Positions 16,856 through 26,187 of a stretch of 64,000 nt of DNA are shown piece by piece; position 1 is the stretch's first letter, and every line of letters begins with the position of its first letter. The position numbers and the translations under genes are program-made. The stretch spans positions 18,404-82,403 of the forward strand of contig CAKUJM010000006.1 of NCBI GenBank assembly GCA_934661755.1, in the 5' to 3' direction. The DNA comes from an uncultured Lentisphaeria bacterium. GTDB taxonomy: Bacteria; Verrucomicrobiota; Lentisphaeria; Oligosphaerales; Oligosphaeraceae. Under the pieces are notes generated by a model. That model made no database searches, was not told the DNA's origin, and saw only the letters and a program-made list of their open reading frames with translations.

Positions 16856-18346
16856 CTACGCCTTGCGCCGCAGCTCCTGCAATATCCTCTCCGCGGCCGC
16901 CTCCCCCAGCCCGGGGATCTTCCGGGCCAGCTCCCCGGGGGTGCATTGCAGTATCCTCTTGACTGAACCGCAGGCGCTCAGCAGCTGCAATTGCCGAACC
17001 GGCCCGATGCCGGGGATTTCGCCGAGGACCGAGGTCTTGATGCGCTCCTGGCGCAATTTGCGGTTGTAGCCATTGGCCCAGCGGTGGGCCTCGTCGCGGA
17101 TGGCCTGCAGCAGCCGCAGCCCGGCGTTGTCGCGCGGCAGCGCCAGCGGCTCGCGGCTCTCCGGGATCACCACCAGCTCGTGCTGCTTGGCCAGGCCGAT
17201 CAACGGCACCTGACCGTAGATCCCCAGCTGCCGGAAAACCGCTATGCCGGCATTGACCTGCGGGAGCCCGCCGTCAAGCACCACCAGCGACGGCAGCGGC
17301 AATGACTCGTCCAGCAGCCGCCGATAGCGCCGGAAAAGCACCTCGCGCATGAACGCGGTGTCGTCGGCGGCCTCCGGATTGCGGATGCGGTAGCGGCGGT
17401 ATTCGCCGGTGCTTGGATGGCCGTCCCGGAAAAGCACCATCGACCCCACCGCCATGGTGCCCGAGATGTTCGACATGTCGAAGCACTCCATGTAATCCGG
17501 CGGCGACGCCAGCCCCAATGCCTCCTGGAGGGCCTGCATGCCGCCGGCGTTGGCCTGGGGATTGCGGCGCCGCGAGATGGTCTGGTTCACGAAGCGCCGC
17601 GTGGGCTCGAGGATCACCTTGAGATGGCCGATGATGTCCCGCCAGCGCGCGGCCTGCTCGAAGGCCAGCTGCGATGACGCCTGGCGCATCCTGGCCTCCA
17701 GCCCGGCGATGACCTCCCGCGCCGGCGCGACCTGTCCGCGCAGTATCGACAGCGCGGTGTCCAGGCGCCGGCGGTACTCCTCCGGTGTGATGCCGCCAAT
17801 GCAGGGCGCGGTGCAGTCACGGATGACCTGCTCCAGGCAGTGCCGCCGGGTGGACTCGTCCGGTGCGGCGCAGCCGCAGGAGCGCAGCCCGAAATGGATC
17901 TCCAGAAAACGGATGGTCTCACGCAGCGACTCGGCATGGGGATACGGGCCGAAATACAGCCGTTCGTCGTCCTTGCGCAGCCGCTCCAGGGAAAAATGCG
18001 GATAGGTCTCGCGGAGATCAACGGCGACCAGCAAATAGCGCTTGTCGTCGCGCAGCGCGACATTGTACCGCGGGGCGTACTCCTTGATGAAGCGCTCCTC
18101 CAGCAGCAGCGCCTCGCTCTCGGTGGCCACCTCGAATATCTCGTAGCTGGCGATGGATCGGATCAGCGCCCGCCGCCGCGGCTCCTCCCGCGACAGCGCC
18201 GAAGGCGCAAAATACGACCGCATCCGGCTGCGCAGATTGCGCGCCTTGCCCACATAGATCACCTCGCCGGCCGCATTGCGGAAGACATACACCCCGGGGA
18301 CCTTGGGGACCTCCTGGGAATGGAAGATTGACGGAATTTCCGGCAT
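16856..18346 (-). CDS. uvrC: UvrABC system protein C (excinuclease subunit), shortened form
   Basis: About 496 residues. The N-terminal GIY-YIG nuclease domain reads GVYVFRNAAGEVIYVGKARNLRSR. A cysteine-rich linker follows (CGCAAP...RHCLEQ..DCTAPCIG), then a UVR-like motif (AREVIAGLEARMRQASSQLAFEQAARWRD). The RNase-H-like nuclease domain contains MECFDMSNISGTMAVGSMVLF and VVLDGGLPQVNAG, followed by HhH motifs at the C-terminus (LGEIPGIGPVRQLQLL and IPGLGEAAAERIL). It cuts on both sides of lesions in nucleotide excision repair. It is about 100 residues shorter than the E. coli protein, but all domains are present. The ATG at 18346 is used; an upstream TTG adds ten residues. It is divergent from rpsA. 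Confidence 0.93.
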   Translation of the reverse strand: MPEIPSIFHSQEVPKVPGVYVFRNAAGEVIYVGKARNLRSRMRSYFAPSALSREEPRRRALIRSIASYEIFEVATESEALLLEERFIKEYAPRYNVALRDDKRYLLVAVDLRETYPHFSLERLRKDDERLYFGPYPHAESLRETIRFLEIHFGLRSCGCAAPDESTRRHCLEQVIRDCTAPCIGGITPEEYRRRLDTALSILRGQVAPAREVIAGLEARMRQASSQLAFEQAARWRDIIGHLKVILEPTRRFVNQTISRRRNPQANAGGMQALQEALGLASPPDYMECFDMSNISGTMAVGSMVLFRDGHPSTGEYRRYRIRNPEAADDTAFMREVLFRRYRRLLDESLPLPSLVVLDGGLPQVNAGIAVFRQLGIYGQVPLIGLAKQHELVVIPESREPLALPRDNAGLRLLQAIRDEAHRWANGYNRKLRQERIKTSVLGEIPGIGPVRQLQLLSACGSVKRILQCTPGELARKIPGLGEAAAERILQELRRKA

Positions 18347-18537
18347 GATGCAAATATAACCCCCGGTTTGTGGCAAAATACTGTCCTGTCAATATATTAT
18401 GCATCTGTCCGCGCCGGGCCCGCCATCATCCGCGGCCACGGCGACAATCCCGCCTCCCGGCGGAGGGCCGCTTCCGGCGCCCCAGCCGGGCGCTTGTCAT
18501 GACCAAACCACGCAACCTCAACCCTTAACCTAGCAAA

Positions 18538-20250
18538 ATGAGCAACATCGAAATTGACAACATGCCGTCCATGGAGGAGCTCCTCAAAGGCGATCAGCTG
18601 AACCGGGAGGCCCTCAGCGAGAACCGCATTGCGGAAGGCACGATTGTCCGCAAGAACGAGAATGGCGTCTATGTCGACGTCGGACTGAAGGCGGAAAGCT
18701 TCATCGACAAGAGTGAGCTGAAGAATTTTGCCGACCTCAACGAAGGCGACAAGCTCACCGTCTATATTGAACGCATGGAAGGCGAGGGCTCCACCCCGCA
18801 GGTCAGCGTGAAGCGCGCCGAGGCCCAGAAGGCCTGGGACGACATCGTCAACAACCACCAGGAAGGCTCGCTCATCAAGGGTACGATCACCAGCCGGGTC
18901 AAGGGCGGACTGATCGTGGATTGCAGCGGGGTCGAGGCGTTCCTGCCGGGCTCGCAGGTGGACATCACCGCGGTGCGCAACCTCGAGGACTACCTCGGCA
19001 AGGAAATGGAATTCAAGATCCTGAAGATCAACGTCGACCGCAAGAACATCGTGGTGTCCCGCCGCGAAATCCTCGAGGAGGAGCGCAACCGCCAGCGCGC
19101 CGCGCTGCTGGAGGAACTCCAGGTCGGCCAGATCCGCAAGGGCGTGGTCAAGAACATCACCGACTTCGGCGCCTTCGTCGACCTCAACGGCATGGACGGG
19201 TTGCTGCATATCACCGACATGAGCTGGGGCCGCATCACCGACCCGCACACCGTGGTCAAGCAGGGCCAGGAGCTGGACGTGATGATCCTGGAGGTCGACA
19301 AGGAGCGCATGCGCGTCTCGCTGGGCCTCAAGCAGAAGGAAGGCAATCCGTGGGACACCGTCGAGGTCAAGTACCCGGTCGGCAGCAAGGTCCATGGCAA
19401 GGTGGTCAATGTCATGCCGTACGGCGCCTTCGTCGAGCTTGAGGAAGGCATCGAGGGCCTCATCCATGTCACCGAGATGAGCTGGACCAAGAAGATCAAC
19501 CGCGCCAGCGATGTGCTCAACATCGGCGACGAGGTCGACGCGGTGGTGCTGGCGGTCCACAAGGGCGACCGCAAGATCTCGCTGGGCCTGCGCCAGGCAC
19601 AGGAGAATCCGTGGCAGCTGATCAAGGAGAAATACCCGAAGGGCACCCGCATCAAGGGCAAGGTCCGCAACATGACCGGATACGGCGCCTTCGTCCAGAT
19701 CCAGGATGACATCGACGGCATGATCCATGTCTCCGACATGAGCTGGATCCGCAAGATCAACCACCCGTCGGAAATCCTCCAGAAGGGCATGGAGGTCGAG
19801 GCGGTCATCCTGGACGTCGACGCCGAGAACCAGCGCATCAGCCTCTCGATGAAGAAGCTCACCGACGATCCGTGGCAGAACATCCAGAGCAAGTACAAGG
19901 TCGGCGACGAGGTCGAGGGGAAGGTCACCAAGCTGGCCTCCTTCGGCGCCTTCGTCGAGCTTGACGGCGGCATCGACGGGCTCATCCACATCAGCGAACT
20001 CTCCGACGACCACGTGAACCGCGTCAAGGACGTGGTCAATGTCGGTGATGTCGTCAAGGCCCGGGTGAAGAACATCTCCACCGAGGAGCGCCGCATCGGC
20101 CTGACCATGAAGTCCAACGCGAACTTCGACGCGCCGGCGCCTTCGGCATCCAAAGCCTCCGCCGGCGGCTACAGCGCGCCTGAGGCCGAGGGCCTGGGCG
20201 GACTGGGCGGACTGCTCGACGACGCGCTGGCCAGGAAGGACGGCGAATAA
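18538..20250 (+). CDS. rpsA: 30S ribosomal protein S1
   Basis: A 570-residue protein with six S1 RNA-binding repeats. The first two are divergent (about residues 30-100 and 115-180). Four canonical ones follow, each with the GAFVxL / GLxHxxxMSW pattern (GVVKNITDFGAFVDL, GKVVNVMPYGAFVEL, GKVRNMTGYGAFVQI, GKVTKLASFGAFVEL). The C-terminal tail is Ala/Gly/Ser-rich. It brings mRNA to the ribosome. There is no Shine-Dalgarno before the ATG (CTTAACCTAGCAAAATG), as is common for autoregulated rpsA. An AT-rich patch near 18385-18405 (TCAATATATTATGCAT) is a plausible promoter in the divergent gap with uvrC. It is followed by a strong terminator. Confidence 0.97.
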   Translation: MSNIEIDNMPSMEELLKGDQLNREALSENRIAEGTIVRKNENGVYVDVGLKAESFIDKSELKNFADLNEGDKLTVYIERMEGEGSTPQVSVKRAEAQKAWDDIVNNHQEGSLIKGTITSRVKGGLIVDCSGVEAFLPGSQVDITAVRNLEDYLGKEMEFKILKINVDRKNIVVSRREILEEERNRQRAALLEELQVGQIRKGVVKNITDFGAFVDLNGMDGLLHITDMSWGRITDPHTVVKQGQELDVMILEVDKERMRVSLGLKQKEGNPWDTVEVKYPVGSKVHGKVVNVMPYGAFVELEEGIEGLIHVTEMSWTKKINRASDVLNIGDEVDAVVLAVHKGDRKISLGLRQAQENPWQLIKEKYPKGTRIKGKVRNMTGYGAFVQIQDDIDGMIHVSDMSWIRKINHPSEILQKGMEVEAVILDVDAENQRISLSMKKLTDDPWQNIQSKYKVGDEVEGKVTKLASFGAFVELDGGIDGLIHISELSDDHVNRVKDVVNVGDVVKARVKNISTEERRIGLTMKSNANFDAPAPSASKASAGGYSAPEAEGLGGLGGLLDDALARKDGE

Positions 20251-20274
20251 GGCTGTCCGCCAATGGCGTTGATG

Positions 20275-20327
20275 CCGTCCCCCCTCCTGGTCCCGATGTG
20301 GCCGGGAGGGGGGACGGCTCTTTTTTT
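20275..20327 (+). terminator. Rho-independent terminator of rpsA
   Basis: A perfect 13-bp stem (CCGTCCCCCCTCC pairing with GGAGGGGGGACGG) with a 17-base loop, followed by CTCTTTTTTT. It begins 25 bases after the rpsA stop. Confidence 0.95.
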
Positions 20328-20424
20328 CCCTGGGCAGCGGACGCCGGAAATCCGTCAGGGACGGTTTTTTTTGTTGTCCGGTGTCATATCAGTCGCCGGA
20401 TTATGAAGTATAGTAGCGACTGTC

Positions 20425-21120
20425 ATGAAACTTTCCGTCATCATTCCAGTATACAATGAGGCCGGCACCATCCTGAAGGTCATCGACCAGGTGCGCAAAT
20501 GCGGGGTTCCCGACCTGGAGATCCTGGTGGTCAACGACTGTTCGACTGACGGCACCACCGGAATCCTGGCGTCATTGCCGCCCGCCGCCGACCTGCGGAT
20601 CTTCAATCACGAGACGAACCGCGGCAAGGGCGCGGGGATCCGCACCGCCCAGGAGCACATCACCGGCGACGCGGTGATCATCCAGGACGCCGACCTGGAG
20701 TACTCGCCGTCGGAATTTCCCCGGATGCTGTCGCTGATCGAGGAAGACAAGGCCGACGCGGTCTTCGGAAGCCGCTATTCCGGGAGCGTGATCCTGGTGG
20801 ACACCTTCATCCACTACCTCGGCAACCGGATGCTGACCAATTTTTCCAACCTCTGCTCGAATCTCCATTTGAGCGACATGGAGACCTGCTACAAGATGGT
20901 CCGTGCCGACCTCTTCAGGCGCTTCCACCTGGAATGCAGCCGCTTTGGCTTTGAGCCCGAGGTCACCGCCAAGCTGGCGCGCCTCCACGCGCGCATCTAC
21001 GAGGTGCCGATCGCCTACGAGGCGCGGCCATACGAGGCCGGAAAGAAGATCGGCTGGCGGGATGGCGTCGCCGCATTGTGGTATATCGTGAAATACAATC
21101 TGCTCTGCCGGAGAATATGA
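20425..21120 (+). CDS. Glycosyltransferase family 2 (dolichyl-phosphate mannosyltransferase-like)
   Basis: A 231-residue GT-A enzyme without membrane helices. It starts MKLSVIIPVYNEAGTI, followed by VVNDCSTDGTT, NRGKGAGIRTA and IIQDADLEYSP (the metal-binding D-x-D equivalent). The acceptor region VFGSRYSGSV and a C-terminal GKKIGWRDGVAALWYIVKYN block are typical of soluble DPM1-like bacterial transferases. It likely transfers a sugar to a polyprenyl phosphate or to a nascent glycan. An upstream patch TTATGAAGTATAGTAG could be a -10 region. It is 16 bases upstream of the phosphoesterase gene, so they are probably one operon. Confidence 0.88.
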   Translation: MKLSVIIPVYNEAGTILKVIDQVRKCGVPDLEILVVNDCSTDGTTGILASLPPAADLRIFNHETNRGKGAGIRTAQEHITGDAVIIQDADLEYSPSEFPRMLSLIEEDKADAVFGSRYSGSVILVDTFIHYLGNRMLTNFSNLCSNLHLSDMETCYKMVRADLFRRFHLECSRFGFEPEVTAKLARLHARIYEVPIAYEARPYEAGKKIGWRDGVAALWYIVKYNLLCRRI

Positions 21121-21136
21121 TGGCCGGCAACCGGGT

Positions 21137-21886
21137 ATGAAAATCGCCTTTCTGGGGGACATCCACGCCAACCTCGAGGCCCTCGAGGCGGTCCTGCAGG
21201 CCGCCGGCCAGCTGGGCGCGGACCGCTATGTCTGCATCGGCGACATCGTCGGATACAACCCCAATCCCTCGGAGTGCATCCGGATCATCCGAAGCCTGGA
21301 GCCGCTGTGCGTAGTCAAGGGCAACCATGACGAATATGCCTCCTGCGACATGCCGCTGACCGCCTTCAATCCCGCCGCGGCCGCCGCCGTGGAGTGGACC
21401 CGCCGCCATCTGAGCCGCGAGGAGCGCCGATGGCTCAACGAACTGCCCTTCAAGAGCGACGTCTATACCCCGACAATCCCGCCGGCGCGCTTCACTGCGG
21501 TGCATTCGACCCTGGACTCGCCGCAAAGCTGGGGATATATCCTCGACCGCTACAGCGCGGCGGCATCGCTCCAATACCAGTGGATGCCGCTGTGCTTCGT
21601 CGGCCATACCCACGCGCCGATCGCATTCGTCAAGTCCCACTCGGAGATCACCGGCGGCGAGTACTCCGCCATCGAGATTGCCGACGACTGCAAGTACCTG
21701 ATCAACGTGGGCAGCGTCGGGCAGCCCCGCGACCGCGATCCGCGCGCCGCCTTCGTCATCTATGATGTGGATGCGCGTCTGGTCACCCTCCATCGCGTGG
21801 AATACGACCTCGCCCGCACTCAGCGCAAGATCCGCGAGGCCGGCCTGCCGGAGCGCTGCGCCGAACGCCTGGCGCTCGGACAGTGA
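21137..21886 (+). CDS. Metallophosphoesterase (calcineurin-like, YfcE/DevT-type)
   Basis: A 249-residue protein with the full metal-binding set: GDIHANLEALEAVL (D-x-H), CIGDIVGYNPNPSECI (GD), VKGNHDEY (GNHD), VHSTLDSP (H) and FVGHTHAPI (GHxH). The GYNPNPSEC loop is typical of a widespread bacterial family annotated as metallophosphoesterase or YfcE-like phosphodiesterase. The substrate is unknown. It lies between a GT2 and a GT4-WecG fusion gene, in the same direction. Confidence 0.85.
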   Translation: MKIAFLGDIHANLEALEAVLQAAGQLGADRYVCIGDIVGYNPNPSECIRIIRSLEPLCVVKGNHDEYASCDMPLTAFNPAAAAAVEWTRRHLSREERRWLNELPFKSDVYTPTIPPARFTAVHSTLDSPQSWGYILDRYSAAASLQYQWMPLCFVGHTHAPIAFVKSHSEITGGEYSAIEIADDCKYLINVGSVGQPRDRDPRAAFVIYDVDARLVTLHRVEYDLARTQRKIREAGLPERCAERLALGQ

Positions 21887-21946
21887 CCGCCGCATCGCAC
21901 TGCGGCACGCGCCGTCATCCGCATCATCAGCAGCAGCCTTTGCCAG

Positions 21947-23821
21947 ATGAAGATATTGTACTCGTGCATTCCTTTTGACGGCGGCAAGTCCGGCATTGCG
22001 GTCTGCATGCGGTCGCAGGTGGCGGCATTGCGGGCCGCCGGCCACCAGGTGACGGTGATCATCGACTCCGCCCAGCGCGGCAGCTTCCGGGATTGCCGGC
22101 AGCTGGTGGTGCCGCGCTGGGCGCACCGGCCGCTTTTATCGATGCTGTATCACCTTTTCGTGCTGCCGTTCCGGATCCGGAAGCAGGATTATGACTTCTG
22201 CGTCCTGGGAGCCGCCAACCGCCGGGCATTTGCCCGCTATCCGCTTTTCACGGCGGCAATCGTCCATGACCTGTCGCAATACCATATTCCGCACAAGTAC
22301 GGCTGCCTCCGGATGCTCTATATCCGCCACCTGCTGCCATTTTTCGTCCGGAAGGCCCAGATGGTGGTGGCCATCAGCAACTCCACCGCCGCGGACCTGG
22401 CGCGGTTCTGGCACATCCCGGAAAATCGGCTGCGCGTGATCCCCGACGGGCTGTCGCTGCCGGAGGGGCGCACCAGCGGGGATGCAGTCGCCGCGCTGCG
22501 CCGCAAATACGGCTTCCGGCGGCCATATCTGCTATACATTTCCCGGCTGGAGCATCCGGGCAAGAACCACGTCCGGCTGATCCAGGCATTCGAACGCCTG
22601 CCCCGGAATCTGGCGGTACAATACGACCTGGTGATGGCGGGGGCCCAATGGCCGGGGGCCGACGCCATCTTCAATGCCGCGGCGCACAGCCCGCTGGGCG
22701 ACCACTTCTTCTTCCCCGGCTTTGTCGCGCCGGAGGACCTGCCGGCACTGTACGCCAATGCCGCCGGGTACGTCTTCCCCTCGCTGTTCGAGGGATTCGG
22801 ACTCTCGCTGATCGAGGCCATGCATTTCGGCGTCCCCTGCGCCTGCTCCAATTGCTCGTCGCTGGGCGAAATCGGCAGGGACTGCGCCATCCTCTTCGAT
22901 CCGGAGGATGACGCCGACATCACCGCCGCATTGCAGCAGCTGCTCGCCGACCCGGAGGGCAATGCCGCGCGCATCGCCGCCGGAAAGGCCCGCGCCGCCC
23001 AATATACCTGGGAAAACAACGCCCGTCAACTGGTCGATGCCGCCAGAATGCGGCTCCAGCGCCGCCCGGAAGTCCTCGGCGTCCCGCTGGACACCGTGAC
23101 CATGGCCGCCGCGCTGGAGCAGCTCGCGCGCACAATCGCCGCCGCGCGGTCGATCGGCCGCTGCGCCATGGCCGGCTTCGCCAACGCGCATTGCCTCAAC
23201 CTGGCATGCCGCGACGGCGAGTACCGGATGCTCCTGAATTGCGCGGAGGCTGTCTGGCCGGATGGCAGCGGCGTCAAGCTGGCGGGGCGCATCCTGGGAT
23301 TCGCCGTGCCGGAAAATGTCAATGGCACCGACATGTTCCCGCTTTTGTGCAATGGCCGCTTCTCGCTTTTCCTGCTCGGCGGCCGTCCCGGAGTCGCCCG
23401 GCGTGCCCGGGAGAACATGGAGAAGACGCATCCTGAAGCCCGCATCCTCGGCGCCGCCGCGGGCTACTTCGGGACTCCGGATGAGGAACAGCGGGTCATC
23501 GCCCAGATCAACGCCGCCAACCCCGACCTGCTGCTGGTGGGGATGGGCGTGCCGCTGCAGGAAAAGTGGATCGCGGCGCATCGCGGCGTCCTCCGCTGCG
23601 GCGTCGCCATCGGCGTCGGCGGACTCTTCGATTTTGCGTCCGGACGCATTCCTCGCGCGCCGCGGTGGCTGCGGCGTCTGGGAATGGAGTGGCTCTACCG
23701 GCTCTGGCAGGAGCCCTTCCGGCTCTTCCGGCGCTACATCATCGGCAATCCGCTCTTCCTGTGGCGGGTGCTTGGACAACGGCTCAAAGGCACAATGCCG
23801 CACACGCGCCTGAATCCGTGA
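21947..23821 (+). CDS. Fusion of a GT4 glycosyltransferase and a WecG/TagA/CpsF (GT26) glycosyltransferase
   Basis: A 624-residue protein in two parts. Residues 1-360 are a GT-B glycosyltransferase of family 4 (ILYSCIPFDGGKSGIAV, SRLEHPGKNHVRLIQAFERL, GYVFPSLFEGFGLSLIEAMHFGVPCACSN). Residues about 375-620 are a complete WecG/TagA/CpsF domain: GRCAMAGFANAHCLNLAC, AVWPDGSGVKLAGRILG, NGTDMFPLLC, LLVGMGVPLQEKWIAAHR and GVGGLFDFASGRIPRAPRWLRRLGMEWLYRLWQEPFR. GT26 enzymes add N-acetylmannosamine(uronate)-type sugars to undecaprenyl-linked glycans. Joining both in one chain suggests two successive steps on one lipid-linked glycan. There is no internal stop or frameshift. Confidence 0.9.
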   Translation: MKILYSCIPFDGGKSGIAVCMRSQVAALRAAGHQVTVIIDSAQRGSFRDCRQLVVPRWAHRPLLSMLYHLFVLPFRIRKQDYDFCVLGAANRRAFARYPLFTAAIVHDLSQYHIPHKYGCLRMLYIRHLLPFFVRKAQMVVAISNSTAADLARFWHIPENRLRVIPDGLSLPEGRTSGDAVAALRRKYGFRRPYLLYISRLEHPGKNHVRLIQAFERLPRNLAVQYDLVMAGAQWPGADAIFNAAAHSPLGDHFFFPGFVAPEDLPALYANAAGYVFPSLFEGFGLSLIEAMHFGVPCACSNCSSLGEIGRDCAILFDPEDDADITAALQQLLADPEGNAARIAAGKARAAQYTWENNARQLVDAARMRLQRRPEVLGVPLDTVTMAAALEQLARTIAAARSIGRCAMAGFANAHCLNLACRDGEYRMLLNCAEAVWPDGSGVKLAGRILGFAVPENVNGTDMFPLLCNGRFSLFLLGGRPGVARRARENMEKTHPEARILGAAAGYFGTPDEEQRVIAQINAANPDLLLVGMGVPLQEKWIAAHRGVLRCGVAIGVGGLFDFASGRIPRAPRWLRRLGMEWLYRLWQEPFRLFRRYIIGNPLFLWRVLGQRLKGTMPHTRLNP

Positions 23822-23876
23822 AGGAACGCTATATTTTGGCCGACAACCGATCCTCCGGTCCCAAACCATCGCAAAC

Positions 23877-24806
23877 ATGACTATCAAGATTCTCGAAAAG
23901 AGCCTCTCCACCATGGCGCCGCTGGGCGCCGCCGGCACCCTGGGCGAACTCAAGCTGTGCGGCATGAGCTGGCGACAGCTGGTGCAGCAACGGTGGACAC
24001 GAGCCTTCGGAATGGCGGCGGACCGGGACGTCACCGCCGAATTGGCCTTCTGGCCTTCGGACCAGCTGCTGGAAAAACTCAATGGCGTGCAGGGAGAATT
24101 CCGAATCATCGACCGCCATGGACATTGCGTCGCCAGCGGCGACAACCGCCCGCACCGCAATGCCCTGGGCATCGACAGCAATGGCGCCCGCCATGGCGGG
24201 AAAAAGACCGCCGTCACCGACCTGGAGGCCGACGACGGCTGCATCGAGGTGGTCTATCCCTGGAATCTCCTCGACATCCAGGAGATGGTTTTGGGGGACG
24301 CCCAGCATGGCGTCATCAACGGCATCGTCCACGAAAGCTGCGTCATCAATGGCAACCTCGACCTGGGCGATGGCTCCATCCTGCTCTCCGGAGTCTATAT
24401 CATGGGCAATGTGGTCATCGGCGAGGGCTGCCAGATCGGCCCCAATTGCTGCATCCGCGGATGCACCGCCATCGGCGACAATTGCCGGATCGGACAGGGC
24501 GCGGAAATCAAGAACTCCATCATCATGGACGATGTCAAGATCAGCCACGTCAGCTATGTTGGCGATTCCATCATCGACACCGGCGTCGACCTGGGCGCCG
24601 GGACCATGGTGGCCAATTTCCGCCACGACGGCAAGAACCACTTCAGCGTGGTCGACGGCAAGCTGATCGACACCGGTCGCAACCACTTCGGCACCATCAT
24701 CGGCGCCAATGTCCACACCGGCGTGAACACCTCGATCTATCCCGGCCGCAAGCTCTCGGCCAATGTCTATACCCGCCCCGGCCAGATTGTCGAGGACGAT
24801 CTATGA
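23877..24806 (+). CDS. GlmU-like left-handed beta-helix acyltransferase
   Basis: A 309-residue protein. The second half has hexapeptide-repeat turns (VINGNLDLGDGSILLSGVYIMGNVVIGEGCQIGPNC, IGDNCRIGQGAEIKNSIIMDDVKISHVSYVGDSIID) and ends with the GlmU-type active-site arrangement GAGTMVANFRHDGKNH...GRNHFGTIIGANVHTGVNTSIYPGRKL. This resembles the sugar-1-phosphate N-acetyltransferase part of GlmU/KdsB-like bifunctional enzymes, but the N-terminal ~90 residues lack the GlmU nucleotidyltransferase motif LAAGxGTRM. I therefore call only an acyl- or acetyltransferase for a sugar nucleotide. It converges with, and overlaps by 6 bases, the glycosyltransferase gene on the other strand. Confidence 0.75.
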   Translation: MTIKILEKSLSTMAPLGAAGTLGELKLCGMSWRQLVQQRWTRAFGMAADRDVTAELAFWPSDQLLEKLNGVQGEFRIIDRHGHCVASGDNRPHRNALGIDSNGARHGGKKTAVTDLEADDGCIEVVYPWNLLDIQEMVLGDAQHGVINGIVHESCVINGNLDLGDGSILLSGVYIMGNVVIGEGCQIGPNCCIRGCTAIGDNCRIGQGAEIKNSIIMDDVKISHVSYVGDSIIDTGVDLGAGTMVANFRHDGKNHFSVVDGKLIDTGRNHFGTIIGANVHTGVNTSIYPGRKLSANVYTRPGQIVEDDL

Positions 24807-25949
24807 TGCGGCCGCGGCGGCCAGCGCCGCCATGGCCTGCATGAACCCCGCTTTGGAGAACTCCCGCCGGGCGCAGCTGATGGCGTTGAGGCCAAGCGAC
24901 TGCGCCAGCCCGCGCTCATCGTGAAGACGCGCCAATGACGCGGCAAATCCGGCGATGTCGCCGGGCGGGACCGCCAGTCCGGTGACGCCATCCCGCAGCC
25001 ATTCGCCGACGCCGCCGTCGTTGAAGGCCACCACCGGCACACCCTGCGCCATTGCCTCCAGGCCGCCCAGCCCGAACGGCTCCTGCCATCGCGTCGGGAA
25101 GGCCAGCACATCACAGTGGCGAAGCAGCCGCTCCGGCTCGTTCAGCCAGCCGGTGAAAAGCACGCGCCCGGCCAGCTCCGGCGAAGCGCTCATCGCCTCC
25201 AGCATCGCCCGGTCATTGCCGTCGCCGGCCACCACCAGCCGGAAGGGGCGTTGCAGCCGCTCCAGCGCCCGCAGCAGCAGGTCGCAGCCCTTGCCGCGGA
25301 TCAGCTGCCCCAGGAAGAGGATGCGCAGCACGCCGTCCGGCATGAAGTGCCGCCGCGGCGTCTCCGCCGGCTCCACGAAGGGATGGATCAGCGCGACCTT
25401 GTCCCCGCCAAAGCCATTGCGCAACAGATTGCCGCGCATGAACTCCGAAAGCGCCACCGCGCGATGGCCGCGCAATTCCCGCAGCAGCCGCCACGACTCC
25501 AATGGCGAACGCGACCACTGGCGGGGACTGGACAGCCGTGAGCAAAGACCGCAGCGCCACAGCGAACACGGCCGATGGCAGTTGCACCGCCCGAAGGGCG
25601 TGTAGTAATGATGGCGCATGCAATACAGGTCGTGGTCGTGGGCAATGAATATCAGCCGGTCGCCATATTTCCGGCGCAATTGCCGTAATGCCGGCAGAGG
25701 ACACAGCTTGTGCAATAGCACCAGGTCGTAATCCGCCGGCGCATCTGCCGCCTCCGCCAGGGGGAAAACCCGCGAAAAAACGCCGCGGAAGCAATCCGCG
25801 TCCCGGCTGGCGGCCTCGCCGGCATAGTCCACCGCCATCCCGGCTTCACGAAACGCCCGTGCCGTCTGGAAGACATGGCGCTCAATGCCGCCGGCAAAGC
25901 CGATGTGCTTGCCAATGGCCAAAATGCGGATGGATGAGTGCGGCGGCAT
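24801..25949 (-). CDS. Glycosyltransferase family 4
   Basis: A 382-residue GT-B enzyme. The N-terminal domain has GKHIGFAGGIERHVFQTARAFREAG (the GG loop of GT4). A cysteine-rich insertion CNCHRPCSLWRCGLC lies near residue 125. The C-terminal domain has LFLGQLIRGKGCDLLLRALERL and DVLAFPTRWQEPFGLGGLEAMAQGVPVVAFNDGGVGEWL. It probably acts on a cell-surface polysaccharide together with the convergent genes to its left. A Shine-Dalgarno AGGA lies 7 bases before the ATG. A run of ten G on this strand lies 35-44 bases upstream of the start codon. Confidence 0.9.
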   Translation of the reverse strand: MPPHSSIRILAIGKHIGFAGGIERHVFQTARAFREAGMAVDYAGEAASRDADCFRGVFSRVFPLAEAADAPADYDLVLLHKLCPLPALRQLRRKYGDRLIFIAHDHDLYCMRHHYYTPFGRCNCHRPCSLWRCGLCSRLSSPRQWSRSPLESWRLLRELRGHRAVALSEFMRGNLLRNGFGGDKVALIHPFVEPAETPRRHFMPDGVLRILFLGQLIRGKGCDLLLRALERLQRPFRLVVAGDGNDRAMLEAMSASPELAGRVLFTGWLNEPERLLRHCDVLAFPTRWQEPFGLGGLEAMAQGVPVVAFNDGGVGEWLRDGVTGLAVPPGDIAGFAASLARLHDERGLAQSLGLNAISCARREFSKAGFMQAMAALAAAAAS

Positions 25950-25983
25950 TTTTTTCCTGTCGGGAAGATCGGGACGGAGGCAT

Positions 25984-25993
25984 CCCCCCCCCC
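25984..25993 (-). repeat. Homopolymer tract of ten G upstream of a glycosyltransferase gene
   Basis: Ten C on the + strand (ten G in the sense of the gene at 24801-25949), located 35-44 bases before its ATG. Tracts of this length are prone to slipped-strand changes. Confidence 0.6.
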
Positions 25994-26187
25994 TGTGGAC
26001 TTGTGACGCTGATGATTTCGCGCCAGAATGAAGTATTTTGAGGGTGCGTGCCGGGAGTACGTGACCGAAAAATGACGAAATCGCGGCGCAAAAGCGCCAA
26101 CTTCACGGCATTCAGAACCCCGTTTCTTCCTAAAATACCCATTCTCCGCCGGTTTTCAAGCCGCGACGGATACTTTTTTTGCGGCAT

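Noticed and set aside
18397..20013. 538-codon frame antisense to rpsA
   Set aside because: Shadow of the highly GC-biased rpsA reading frame. The + strand protein is an unmistakable S1 with six repeats.
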